64,000 nucleotides of DNA, taken from assembly GCF_029962835.1 (NCBI RefSeq), contig NC_080582.1, forward strand, positions 14,082,032 to 14,146,031, written 5' to 3'. This document shows, in pieces, positions 46,618 through 56,985 of the stretch. Below the pieces are notes generated by a model that had not been told where the DNA came from, did no database searches, and saw only the letters and a list, made by a program, of their open reading frames with translations. Positions within the stretch are counted from its first letter, which is position 1. Each line of letters begins with the position of its first letter. Origin of the DNA: Magnolia sinica (Eukaryota; Streptophyta; Magnoliopsida; Magnoliales; Magnoliaceae). A program made the position numbers and the translations under genes.

Positions 46618-48548
46618 AAAGGCCAAGCTACGAGTCCTAGAGGGGGAGGGGTGTGAATAGGACAATGCCAAATTAAAATGATAATAGTGGGATTTAAATG
46701 AATAAAAGGAAAGATAGCACTTTAAGCAATTCACAATACAGAAATGTAAAGCAACCTCAAAATTTAAGTCTTGAGAGGTTGATACAAATGTTGTTCTAAG
46801 GATAACCTTACACCATAAAAACCAAGGGTTTATGGCAGGACAACCTCACTAGAACGGTTTAAGTATCAATATCTCAAACTGAAAAGGAATGAAAGGAAAT
46901 AGCAAGAAATAGAAAGTCTAAACTATTACAACATTCCCCACAATACTTGAAATGTAAATATTACAACATTCACATTCACACATACATCCCACAAACTTGA
47001 ATGATTAAAGATATAGAAAATAAATCACACATCCACAAAACACAAAGAGTTATAGTGGTTCAGCTGTGTGTACACCAACTGTTAAACAACAGCCACACAG
47101 CTTGTTACTCCACTCCTAATATCCTCACACAGGGGATATTAGCGTTCACTATGAAAATAGATTTTTCTCAGGTTCACCTAAAACCCTCATAATTGTGTCT
47201 TTTAAATAGGCTTACACAATTCAAAAACCCCACACTCTGAGTTTTCTGGCTCTCCTCAGATAACCAACACTTAGAGATTTTTCTAGCTTAATCTCAAAGA
47301 AACCAAAAACATAGAAGATTTACACAAATGTAAAATATCTAGATTTCTCCTTTTGTAGCAGCCTGGAAGAACCAAATCAGAGTAGAAGTTCGAATAGAGA
47401 AGTTTAATGTCCAATACTCACTTTGAAATAGTTCTAAGTTCTAATTGATTTTAAATTAAATCAAGTTGGGCTAGCTCTATTTGATTTTGATTCAAAGAAG
47501 TGGAATATTACAATTCCTCTTTCAAATCCGATTGGAATGCAGAAACAAAATCAAATATAAAAAGCTAACAAAAGAGAATATTAAATATGCACAATGTAGC
47601 TTAACAAGAACACAAACTTATCTCTTAGAGTGATGCCTTGATTTTACTTGAATTGGATATCAAACTCTGAAAATCGTGCTCTATTTATATTTCTAGAAAT
47701 CACATCTTCGACTGGTCCTGTGGATACTACGACCGGTCGTAGGACCAACAACATTTTAAAATTTTAAGCACGATTAGATAAAACCATTCCACGACTGGTC
47801 GTAGGCACTTCATGACTGGTCATGAATCCTCCACGACTGGTCGTGACCTTCCTACGACTGGTCGTGAGGAGCCAGGAATAGTTGCTGGAGTTTGAGTCGT
47901 AGCTACTGGACTGGTCGTGAATGAGTCGTGCACTGTTCACACGACCGGTCGAACAGACTCCAGGACTGGTCGTAGCTCAACCAAAAAATTCTAAAATTTT
48001 GCAACAACTTAAGACTGGTCTTGAAATTTCTTGGACTGGTCAAGCCTGTTCTAGGACTAGTCGAACAGAGTCCAGAACTAGTCTAAGAATAGACCAAACA
48101 CTTATAAAATGATTCAATTTGAATTATGTATACAAAATGACCTACCCTAAGGTCATTCATACCTGAAATGTGAATTATGGACATTGAACCTTTATTTCTT
48201 TAGATGATGGATGATCTTTGAAGTTCATGAGACTTGAGATCTTGACACATGATGAAGCTTGAACTTGAGATCTTTGAAACCTTGAACTTGAAGTTCTTGA
48301 GTTGTATTTCACCTTGAGTCTTGAACAAGATCTCGTAACTTTAAAACTTTGAAGCTTTAGAGAAGAGAACAATGTACTTAACCTTGCATTACTTGAAGTA
48401 GATCATTGTTCTTTACTTGAAGCATTTTCCTTGTACATGTGATGCATTAGCTTGAACAGATATATCAATGTGCTACACAAAACACAGATTGTGGTTTTGG
48501 CACTACAAAATTTGACAATCAAGGTAACAAATAACCATTGCACTTACA
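46618..48548 (-). mobile_element. Sirevirus-like solo LTR in the integrase gene
   Basis: 1931 bp flanked by AATAA at 46613-46617 and 48549-48553, an exact 5-bp duplication. On the minus strand it starts TGTAAGTGCAATGG, has a TATA box (TATAAATAGAG, about 47679-47689) and ends near CCTATTCACACCCCTCCC and CTAGGACTCGTAGC. The last bases are not CA, so the 3' limit may be slightly off or eroded. Upstream of the TATA box are about 13 palindromic motifs like ACGACCAGTCGT. Repeated palindromes just upstream of the core promoter are a described feature of Sirevirus LTRs (Ty1/copia). No coding domain, hence a solo LTR. Confidence 0.65.
47700..48090. repeat. Cluster of ACGACTGGTCGT palindromes
   Basis: About thirteen copies of a near-palindrome (ACGACTGGTCGTGG, ACGACCGGTCGTAG, AGGACTAGTCGAAC and variants) spaced 15-45 bases apart, all upstream of the TATA box in LTR orientation. 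Confidence 0.85.
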
Positions 48549-49300
48549 AATAAGCGTTCGAAATACCGAGCCCTCTGCACTTGCCTCGGAACTTATCATT
48601 GTTGAACTGTTTGTCATTATCAGAGACAATCGTGTGCAGGATCCTTAACTGACAGATAATGTTCTTCCAGACGAAGTCGATCACTTTTTGCTTGGTGATC
48701 TTAGTAATGAGTTCGGCCTCGGCCCATTTAGTAAAATAATCAACCACAACAATTACAAACCTTACTTGTACTTTCCCTGTGGGCAACGGTCCAATGATGT
48801 CGATTCCACATTGAGAGAACGGCCATGGCCTACTCATGGGGGTCATCTCCTCTGCGGGTTGCCTCGGTATGGCGGCGAACCTCTGACACTTGTCGCACTT
48901 TTGAACGTAATCCTTCGACTCCTCTCGAATGGTCGGCCAGAAGTATCCCTGACAGAGTATCTTCAGAGCCAGGGCTCGCCACTAGAGTGATTACCACAGA
49001 TACCTTCGTGAATTTCACATATCACATAGTCTGCTTCTTCAGGTCAGAGGCATCTGAGGTACGGTTGTGAGTGCCCCTTCTTATATAATACCCCGTTCAA
49101 GACGATATATCGGGCAGCTCTAATCTTAAGGCATCGTGCCTCCAGTTTATCTTGGGGGACCTCACTAGACACTATGTAGTTGTAAATTGGATCCATCCAA
49201 CTTGGGGTAGCTTCAATAGGGTTGACCCTTTCCTGATTTGTTCGGTCGATGCTCGGACTCTTCATGAATTCCACGGGGATGATTCAAGGAATCTTTCCTT
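48549..49300 (-). pseudogene. Tat integrase, zinc-binding domain and core
   Basis: Minus strand. The zinc-binding part is readable as PEEADYVICEIHEGICGNHS, then DYVQKCDKCQRFAAIPRQPA after a frame change. The core follows, with WPFSQCGIDIIGPLPTGKVQ (first Asp), VDYFTKWAEAE and TIVSDNDKQFNNDKF (second Asp). It stops at GLGIS, where the solo LTR entered. The third catalytic residue lies on the other side (46010-46606). Non-functional through the split and frameshifts. Confidence 0.8.
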
Positions 49301-49349
49301 TCGTGGCCGAGGCTAACTGTGCGAGGGCGTCGGCCCAAGAGTTCTATGC

Positions 49350-49695
49350 CCTCAGAATCTGGTTGATGACGCATCTCTAGAATCTCCCTATCAACTTCCT
49401 GACCTCGGCGAGATAGACCACCATCCTAGTTTCCTTGGCTTCGTATTCGGTGGAGATATAATTCATTACAAGTTGAGAGTCACACCGCACTTCAAGGGAT
49501 TGAACTCCCAAATTGGCTGCCAGCCTGAGTCCTACCAACAAGGCTTCATACTCTGCCTCATTGTTGGATGCCTTGAAGTCGAGCCTGATGGTGTTCTGTA
49601 TAGTCGTAGAATCGAACGTGACCAGGACAATTCCTGCTCCGACGTGCTTTGCATTGGATGACCCGTCAACATAAAGGACCCACCCCTACTCCAAC
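49350..49695 (-). pseudogene. Second (archaeal-type) RNase H of the Tat element
   Basis: Minus strand, almost continuous: WVLYVDGSSNAKHVGAGIVL (catalytic Asp), NNEAEYEALLVGLRLAANLG (Glu) and LEVRCDSQLVMNYISTEYEA (Asp), ending with a stop at KLIGRF. A second RNase H domain in addition to the one joined to RT is the hallmark of the Tat lineage. Predicted role: removal of RNA during cDNA synthesis. Confidence 0.85.
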
Positions 49696-50242
49696 TCTGT
49701 GTCCTTGATGGGCGAAGGAACAGGTGGGGTCATGGGGACTGCTCTTGCTTCGGTACTTGCACTCGGAACTATGAACTCGGCTATGAAGTCGACCACTGCC
49801 TGGGCCTTGATCGCAGTCCTCGGACGATATTGAATGTCGAACTCCTCGAGTTCTATCTCCCATTTCGTCAACCATCCTGAGACATCTAACTTTTGGAGGA
49901 CTTGCTGGAGGGGGGAGTCAGTAAGGACAATGATAGTATGTGCTTGAAAATATGGGCGCAGCCTTCGTGCTGAGAAGATCAAACTAACTGTTAGTTTCTC
50001 CATGCTCAGGTACCTGGTCTCAGTGGGTACCATTGCCTTATTGACATAGTAAACGGGATACTGCTTGCCTCCCAGTTCTCTGATGAGTGCGGAACAATCA
50101 GTCGAGGGACCGCCAGGTATAAGAGTAGTGGCTCGTCCTCCTCCGGCTTTGACAGTAAGGGAGGCGAACCTAAGTATTGCTTCAATTGTTGGAACGCTTG
50201 CTCACATTCAGGGGCCCACTCGACTTTCTTGTTACCTTTCAG
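49696..50242 (-). pseudogene. RT-linked RNase H of the Tat element
   Basis: Begins after RT with LKGNKKVEWAPECEQAFQQL and GSPPLLSKPEEDEPLLLYLA, then a frameshift. It continues as TRYLSMEKLTVSLIFSARRL, YFQAHTIIVLTDSPLQQVLQ and GWLTKWEIELEEFDIQYRPR, the usual gypsy RNase H series. Frameshifted, so inactive. Confidence 0.8.
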
Positions 50243-51133
50243 TTACTGGAAAAAAGGGAGACACTTGTCTGTAACTCTAGAGATAAATTGGTCTAGTGCT
50301 GCTACCCGACCAGTCAGACACTGGATCTCCTTCGTGGTCTGAGGTGAGCTCATATCAAGCAGCGCCTTGATTTTCTCGAGATTCGCCTCGATACCTCTCC
50401 TGCTGACTTGAAACCTAAGGAACTTGTCCGATCCGACTCCAAAGACACACTTGGCCAGATTCAACTTCATGTGATATTCCCGGAGGATCGAAAAGGTCTC
50501 TCCGAGATCTGTAATATGGTCAAGTGTTTTAACGCTCTTCACTAGTATATCGTCGATATAAACTTCCATGTTCTGACCGATCTGCTTTATAAACATCTGA
50601 TTCACCAATCTTTGATGCGTCACCCCAACGTTCTTCAGGCCAAATGGCATGACCCAGTAACAGTAGAGTCCTTTATCGGTGATAAAGGTAGTCTTCTGCC
50701 TATCTAAGGGGTGCATCGGGATTTGATTATACCCGAAATAGGCATCCAGGAAGGAGAGTTGCTCGTGTCCTTCTGTGTTGTCCACAAGTTGGTCGATCCG
50801 AGGTAAGGGGAAGTTATCTTTAGGACAGGCCTTATTCAAATCAGAGTAGTCTACGCAAACCCGCCACTTCCCGTTCGACTTCTTGACCAGGACCACATTG
50901 GCGATCCAGTCTGGATAATGTACTTCTTCGATGAAGCCGACGCTGAGGAGTTTGAAGACTTCATTGGTACTTGCTGTGTATCTCTCAGCATCAAACGCTC
51001 TTCTTTTCTGCTTCACCGGTTTATGATCCAGATCAACATTCAACCTGTGAACCATGACATCGGGAGAGATGCCCGGCATCTCTTCATATGACCATGCGAA
51101 AATATCTTTATGCTGGCTCAGGAAAAATAACAT
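50243..51133 (-). pseudogene. Tat reverse transcriptase (longest intact domain)
   Basis: 297 codons without a stop. Motifs are VVLVKKSNGKWRVCVDYSDL (residues about 80-98), FPLPRIDQLVD, LSFLDAYFGYNQIPMH (first catalytic Asp near 130), MPFGLKNVG and MEVYIDDILVKS (YIDD at about 192-195). All three catalytic Asp residues are present, so this domain is the best preserved of the element. It is still part of a broken gag-pol frame, with a stop before RNase H, so I class it as pseudogene. Confidence 0.85.
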
Positions 51134-51142
51134 CTGAGACCT

Positions 51143-51925
51143 CTACTCGGCATTTAGGGAGGATCCGAGCTGAATAGTCTTGCTCGGGTCTGCTTCTTCA
51201 AGCAAGACGATCTCCAGGTCCTCCACGGGAGGATCTTCCGTAGAAACTCTGGGGTCAAGGACGTTGACAGTGAGGGCTTGCTTCACTGACCCATTTCTTA
51301 CAGCTATCACATAACATCTCCGAGCTTCACGCTGGTCTCCTCGGAGGTATCCCGCCCCATCCTCGGCGGGAAACTTCACCATAAGGTGATACGTGGACAC
51401 AACTGCCCTCATCGCATTAAGGGAAGGTTGACCTAGAGTGATATTGTGCACTGATGGCACATTCACAACTAAAAATTCCACGAGAAGTGTGACTTGATGT
51501 TGTCCTCCTGCGGTCACGGCGAGAGTAATGGCTCCCTCAGAGATTACCCTATCTCCAGTAAAGCCGTGCAGAGGGGTCTTCACATGTCAAAGGCGTGACC
51601 TGTCAATACCCATTCTTTCGAATGCCTCAGAATAAATAACATCGGCCGAGCTTACAGTGTCAACCAAGATACGGTAAACCTTATGGTTAGCTATGGTCAT
51701 CGCCACCACAAGGGCATCGTCATGCGGATGTTGGATTTCGTGCGCGTCATCCTCTGTAAAAGTCAGACTATAGGGACTGACTCGGAGCTCTTTCCTCGGC
51801 CTTTCGGCCATATTGATGTAATGCTCGGGATTCGAGCTTCGTGAATACACTTTGCGAGCTCTGTTCGAGTCGGCTCCACCGGACGAGCCGCCATAGATGG
51901 TACAGATCTCAGCGGGCTCTTCCAA
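51143..51925 (-). pseudogene. Tat protease region
   Basis: Retropepsin block at about 51640: KVYRILVDTVSSADVIYSEA. The active-site triad is DTV where the family has DTG or DTS. A TGA follows GIDRSRL, and then the second part reads VKTPLHGFTGDRVISEG, VTLLVEFLVVNVPSVHNITL and PSLNAMRAVVSTYHLMVKFP. The same order occurs in the second Tat copy at 58770-59130. The stop and the lost glycine make it inactive. Confidence 0.8.
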
Positions 51926-51959
51926 AGTCTTGCTCAGCTTCTCGTCTCTCGGAGCTGGC

Positions 51960-53484
51960 TTCTCTTCTCTGGTGTACTATTGTAAGTGACCCTTACGGAT
52001 GAGGGTCTCAATTTCATCCTTGAGATTGACGCAGTTGCTCGTATTATGACCGTGGTCCTGGGGGAATCGGCAGTACTTGCATTTATCTCGTTGCCTGTGT
52101 CGGCCTTCATACAAACTGGCCACTATAGGAGCCTCTGATCCCTGATGTCCAGCAAGATCTGTTCTGGAGATGTGTTGAGGGGTGTGTAGGAGTGAAATTA
52201 CCCTCAGGCTTCTTATTCGAACGACGATCATGATAGGCTCAATCGTCAAATTTCTTACTTACTGACTCAGGCTCTTCATTCCTCGATCTTTTCTCCTTGG
52301 ACGATTGCCCAACCACCTATATGTTCTTTCGAGAGTTGAAGAACTCCTCGACATTGGTGTACTTCTAGGCTCGACTAATAAGCTCAGCCAAGTGGTTGGT
52401 GGATTTTTTTCGATCGAGAAGGCGAACTTCCCTTCTCTGAGCCCACTGAACATGGCAAAAAGTGTCATCTTGTCGTCGTAGTCATCTACCAACAACACCT
52501 CATCATTGAAGCGAGTGATGAAATCTTTAAGCGATTCCTTGTTTCCCTGTTTAAGGGTGAACAGATGAGTAGTCGATTTCTGACTCTTCTTACAAGAGAT
52601 AAACTTGGTAAGGAACAATCTACTAAGTTTAGTGAACGAGCTGATCAAATTCGGCTTGAGCTGCCGATACCAACTCTGAGCTGACCTGGAGAGGGTTATC
52701 AAGAAAGCCCTACACATCATCGTGTCTGTGGCCGACTGGATCTACATCCACGCACGATAACACTCCATGTGTTTCCACGGGTCCCCAGACCCGAAGTACT
52801 GGATGACGGGAGGCATCCTTAACCTCTGCGGCATCACCTCGTTCATGATTTCCAAGGTGAATAGAGATTCGATCTCTTCCATCATTGCTTGGACCGCAGT
52901 CGAGATGGACGTGGACTGTTGGTTCTTCTGCAACGTCTTGATCTGATCTTGGAGTTCTTTAAGTTGAGCTTCTCAGGGGTTCTGTCTCTCAGCCACTGCT
53001 TCGTGGGGAGCCTCCGCCGCCTCGAGCGCTCTATCCTGCCTTCTCATTTCCAGCTAATGACGAAGATTAGTAGGGGCAAGAGTTGAAATTGCAGACACGT
53101 AGGATGGCTCTGCATCCCGTGCGGGCTCCGGGACCAGGCAGACCAGTTCTTAGATGCTACATTGTACACTTGGTTGGGAGCTTGTGCAGATGGCTCTTGA
53201 GACCCCCTAATCCGAGGATTATCCTGCCGCGGTTGTCCCTCGGATACAGGAGCTGCTTCCACCACATTGTGAGGTGACTACTAGTTTTGTTGTGCTTTCA
53301 TCCGGCTAATTTCATCCCTCAGCATTTGTACCTCATTTTGCAACGCCATGTATTTCTTTCCTTGGCTCCGAGTCCGCTGACATGGACCCGTCAGAGCTGA
53401 CTCGATGTGTAGCAGTGAAGAGGACTGATGTTGCGTGCTAGGTTCAAGCTCCACTGCCACCACTTTCTTCTTTTCTCTCCCCAT
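51960..53484 (-). pseudogene. Tat gag
   Basis: Starts at 53484 with MGREKKKVVAVELEPST, 57 bases from the LTR. A coiled-coil-like part follows (YMALQNEVQMLRDEISRMKA), then the capsid domain (PPVIQYFGSGDPWKHMECYR; LTRFNDEV-like block at about 52530; MTLFAMFSGLREGKF) and a zinc knuckle [17 protein letters not shown] at about 52035-52085. In-frame stops at several points, for example between YRAWM and MMCRAFL, show that it is no longer translated whole. Gag packages element RNA in related elements. Confidence 0.75.
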
Positions 53485-53519
53485 TACTGGTAAAACGTTC
53501 TAGCATTTTGTTCGTATGT

Positions 53520-53540
53520 CCCATAGAGGGCGTAAAAAAA
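53520..53540 (-). other. Primer-binding region of the Tat element
   Basis: Directly inside the 5' LTR the minus strand reads ATTTTTTTACGCCCTCTATG, in the place of a tRNA-complementary primer-binding site. The matching site of the second copy is TTTTTGGCACCACCTGAGGG (56926-56945). I cannot name the tRNA with certainty. Confidence 0.45.
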
Positions 53541-54415
53541 TGTTGATGTCAAAATCTGGACTACCCTCCACTCAATGCTGCAACTCCACAAAAACCCTGG
53601 TCATGCACAAATAGGGTGAGCAAAGTTGACCCTGGCTAACCCGGGGGACCCTCCAATGCCTAAGTCAGGCTAGGGAATCTGGGTCTAGGTTAATAGTAGA
53701 GAGAGGGTGTGAGATATTGTGTACCTATAACAATGGGGTCCCTGGGTATATATACCTGTGGGTAGAGAGGATCGCGTCCGACAATCTCAGTACAATTCAC
53801 TCAATCATGTAGATCGTATAATCGTGTAGATATTATACGTAATCTACGAGTCATGCAGCGTATCATGTCTTAATGGCGCGTACCCTCAGGCGAGATCTTC
53901 AGTCACATCTGCATTTGGATAATTTCCCGGTTCAGCATTCAAGGCATCTACATCGGAGTTTAGCCTCACTCTATGCCGACCCCGAGGACGATCCCGAGGC
54001 TTAGTACCAATATCTAGAGCCAGTGGAATAACTAGCCTCGGACTCAGATACACACGTAGCTCGGCAATTTGTCGAACAAAAATTGTAGCTCGGTTACCAA
54101 CAGTAGACTCGGCTGATCTTCAAATAGAGATGAAGACAAGGACGGGGACGAGGGCTTGACTCTGCCAACCATCTTCGGAAGAGGTTGCGGATGACGATGA
54201 GGGCAAAGGCTCGGCTAATAATCCTTGGAAGAAGATGAGAACTCGGCCAACTCTCCTCGACCCGGCGAGGACAAGGATGATGGCGAGGACAAAGGTTCGG
54301 CCCGGCCGTTCCTCGAAACAAGATGAGGACAAGTTCCCCTTCCGGACCCATTCAATAGCTCGGACGGCTCGGACCAGCCAACCCTCATCGGCCTTGTTCA
54401 AATTTCCCCATAACA
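53541..54415 (-). repeat. Tat 5' LTR, intact
   Basis: 875 bp, plus strand TGTTGATGTC to CCCATAACA. A palindromic TATA region (GGGTATATATACC, 53745-53757) drives minus-strand transcription into gag. Repeated GATGACGAGG/GAGGACGAGG-like phrases lie in U3 (54130-54330). It is the reference for the three pieces of the 3' LTR. Confidence 0.85.
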
Positions 54416-54862
54416 GATACATATATTGATCCAAGAAAAACCCATTTTGCAAACCAAAAAAAAAAAAAACCAAAGTGGTGAAAGCCCATTTCAGATTACA
54501 GTGTTTAAGACAGAATAATTGGTAAATAAATTTTTTTCTTTTTTATTTAAAGATTTGTAATGTGTTCATATGTTTAAAGTGATTTTAATAAGCCTTCAGA
54601 TTGATTTAACATTGCTGCCAAAATCCCATATAAACAAATCATAAGAAATGTAAAAGGAATTGCAAATTTGCAGGTGCATTTCAGTATGTTTAGTTTGATG
54701 CAAACCCCTGCATCTTATGTTTTGATTTGAACTGATTTGTTAATTATTAGTTTGGAAAAAAGAATCAATTTGAGTAGGTTGTGTTTGAATTTAGATTTCG
54801 TCTAAAACCATGTAGTCACATTAAGAAAACTGTAATCTTTAATTTTTGAACTATCTTGTTAG
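54416..54862 (+). other. Captured intron DNA of the Pack-MULE
   Basis: AT-rich, with T-runs and no open frame, ending in the splice acceptor TTGTTAG before the PEPC exon. Together with about 21906-22075 on the far side of the retrotransposon, this would be one intron. Confidence 0.5.
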
Positions 54863-54985
54863 GTTCAAGATTGCTATGAGCTTTCTGCCGAGTACGAGGG
54901 GAAGCACAACCCTTAGAAGCTAGAAGAACTTGGAAATGTGTTAACAAGTTTGGATGTTGTCGATTCTATTGTTGTTGCTAAATCA
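54863..54985 (+). pseudogene. Captured phosphoenolpyruvate carboxylase exon fragment
   Basis: After a clean splice acceptor (CTATCTTGTTAG at 54851-54862), the frame reads VQDCYELSAEYEGKH, then KLEELGNVLTSLD and DSIVVAKSF. I recognise this as the conserved N-terminal region of plant-type PEPC (family: phosphoenolpyruvate to oxaloacetate, carbon fixation and anaplerosis in the cytosol). A TAG at 54914-54916 replaces a codon inside the segment, and the match ends before the inner edge of the right TIR. About 41 codons are left and the preceding 54416-54862 fits the upstream intron. It cannot code for enzyme. It could give chimeric or small RNA. The identification rests on my memory of the family, without alignment. 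Confidence 0.7.
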
Positions 54986-55268
54986 TTCTTCTTGCTAAGG
55001 TGTCGTGTCCCGAAATAAAAAGTTGGTGGGTATTGTTTTAGCTTCCGGTTTAGAGAGGAAGAAAAGGAGGCGGAGGAAAGAGAAGAAGGGGAAAAAAATA
55101 GAAAACGAAGAGGCACCCGTGCACATACTTGAGTCTCATGGCTAACAGAGACACCGTTAGTTTCTTTTAAATCATGCCACATCACTTCCCATATGGCTCG
55201 TTTTAATTGGAACACCTCATTTTTCGCAGGAACTTCCTACGCAAACCTTTCGTAGGGAATCCGCGTCC

Positions 55269-55440
55269 AGTTAAATCTGCCTTCAAAGCTGTCAGCTTCA
55301 TCTCTAATGATGCCACATGGCCTAGTCAAATCAAGGGGCCACCCCTCGCTCACCTTTGCAGCGAGGTGTCCTGAAAACGTAGAGCCGATAAACTGTGAGA
55401 TTTTATTTGGGAGCAGGTATTCGTGGTTGAAGGAACGCGG
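55269..55440. repeat. Right flank of the Pack-MULE target repeat
   Basis: Opens with the duplicated AGTTAAATC and continues AAATCTGCCTTCAAAGCTG, GATGCCACATGGCCTAGTC, CAAATCAAGGGGCC and GTGTCCTGAAAACGTAGA, in the same order as the left flank. Confidence 0.7.
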
Positions 55441-56316
55441 ATGGCTGTTTATCAGTTTTTCAATTTCATTTTAGCTTACGAGTCTAAAATAGAGACCAAT
55501 ACAAGTAACTAGTAAATCATTCTAATGAGATTGAGTTAAAAACCTCGTAGGCCCATTGAAGTTTTTGCTATGTTTTTAAAATAAAAAATAAATTTTAAAA
55601 ATAAAATTTTATTTTAATAAGTAAATAAATATATTAATAATTAAAACTTTTTATAAATAGTGTGTAATCATATGGTAAAAGATTGGATTTTTGCTTTCCC
55701 AACCAAATTTCAAATCTCTTTAAGAATGGTGTGAAGCACCGTCCACACGCTTTATTAGGCGCACTTAGCACTTGTGCATGGACTAATATTAATTGAGAGT
55801 GACTGTGACATGGTTGTACATGTGACACCTATGCCATGTGTCACTTATGTGACAACAGTTAAGATAATTAAAACGCGTGGTTGTTGAAGTACTCTCGATT
55901 TGACATAGGCATATTTGTATATTTGTATCCCTGAAGATAATTTACAGATTTTCTACATTTGTACTTGCTAGGACTATTATAAAAGAACTCAATAGATCTA
56001 ATCGTCTCATTATTTTTTTCTTCTATTCTCCATTGTGTACATGATTCTTTATTATCTAACAGATTTAGATCAAGTTGAGATTTGTTCTTTCCCTTCATCA
56101 AGCTTCATGTGACAGTGGCAAATAAACATCCAGGTCCAAATGAGTCTCTCTACCTGTCTCAATTTTGAGCTCATCACCATGTATAAAAATATATGAATAC
56201 AATAAAACCAATATGTCATGGTGGCCCCCACAAATCCCCTATCTAGACTTATTTACATCCAGGAGGAGGCAGAGGCAGGAGGCAATTGCTTCTCATCATG
56301 ACCAACTAAAGACAGA
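55441..56316. other. AT-rich intergenic DNA, no gene seen
   Basis: Long A/T runs (55560-55660). Short frames on both strands lack domains. No RNA gene or complete repeat is recognised. Confidence 0.45.
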
Positions 56317-56926
56317 TATTATCGGAAGATCAGAAACATCTGAACTCTGAGGCCCGAGGCTATTCCAAGCCGACTTAAGGCGCAAGACTAAGCTCGGAGT
56401 TATATGAATACGCAGAGGTCGGACTTCCAACCTGACATTCATTATACCTTCGTTCCAAGGCCCGAGGCTTGAATGGCCAACTCGGGACTTAGAGTGATCT
56501 GAGGCTGCAGTGATTAGTTCAGAATTCAGAGTAGAATCTACTAATGAGGGGGACCATGAGGTGTCCCACTACTACATGATTAGTGACGGTTACTCAACCG
56601 CCCACATCCGCACTACCATTGAGCGACTGGGTGGTCGAATTACCCGCGGGACGTGGTGAATGGCCCAAGATGCACCTACTTACGCGGACATTCCCATCCT
56701 AAGCGAGAGGGTATAATTAGCATCCTCCAAGAAGGAGACGGGTACACAGAATTTCGCACCCTCTCTCTACTATTGACTTAGACCCAGATTCCCTAGCCCG
56801 AATTAGGCGTCGGAAGGTCCCCCCGTTTAGCCAGGGTCTCCTTTGCTCACCATTTTTGTGCAGGACCAGGGTTCAATAGGGATTCGCAGCATTGAGTGGA
56901 GGGTGGACAACATTTTGACTGCAACA
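56317..56926 (+). repeat. 5' LTR of the second Tat copy
   Basis: The 3' part aligns with the first element: CACCCTCTCTCTACTATTGA, AGACCCAGATTCCCTAGCC, TTAGCCAGGGTC and GCATTGAGTGGAGGGTGGAC, ending ATTTTGACTGCAACA at 56926. The start TATTATCGGAAGA is the counterpart of TGTTATGGGGAAA and is therefore only probable. The 5' half differs strongly from the first copy. Confidence 0.6.
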
Positions 56927-56985
56927 TTTTTGGCACCACCTGAGGGAATCAGGTATGAAAAGTCAGTTTCCTATTTTCTGGTGCA

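Larger units (their letters stand above)
22076..54415 (-). mobile_element. Ty3/gypsy Tat-type retrotransposon, minus strand, multiply interrupted
   Basis: LTR sequence runs TGTTGATG..CCCATAACA on the plus strand. The intact 5' LTR is 53541-54415 (875 bp). The 3' LTR lies in three pieces: 22076-22170, 27890-27987 and 41758-42437. The coding order on the minus strand is gag, protease, RT, RNase H, second (archaeal-type) RNase H, integrase. An additional ORF in antisense (43148-45556) lies between integrase and the 3' LTR. Dual RNase H and an extra ORF mark the Tat lineage. Without insertions the element is about 12.4 kb. The five bases outside the two LTRs do not match (TGTTC, GATAC), so this boundary is less certain than the others. 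Confidence 0.8.
21665..55268. mobile_element. Pack-MULE carrying a PEPC fragment, expanded by nested insertions
   Basis: The left end GGACGCGGATTTCCTGCC and the right end (reverse complement GGACGCGGATTCCCTACG) open inverted repeats of roughly 240 bp (21665 to about 21905 and 55268 to about 55015). The nine-base flanks are AGTTAAAGC and AGTTAAATC, 8 of 9 identical, as expected for Mutator-like elements. Removing the Tat retrotransposon (22076-54415) leaves about 1.26 kb with no transposase, plus an intron and exon fragment of PEPC. The sequence between the left TIR and 22075, and that at 54416-54862, look like intron DNA. No transposase means it depended on another element. Confidence 0.75.

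Noticed and set aside
47700..48090. CRISPR-like array
   Set aside because: Units are palindromes with irregular spacing of 15-45 bases in a plant LTR; no constant repeat and spacer pattern.
53541..54415. Short tandem target duplication around the Tat element
   Set aside because: TGTTC on the left and GATAC on the right do not match, so I do not claim a TSD for this element.
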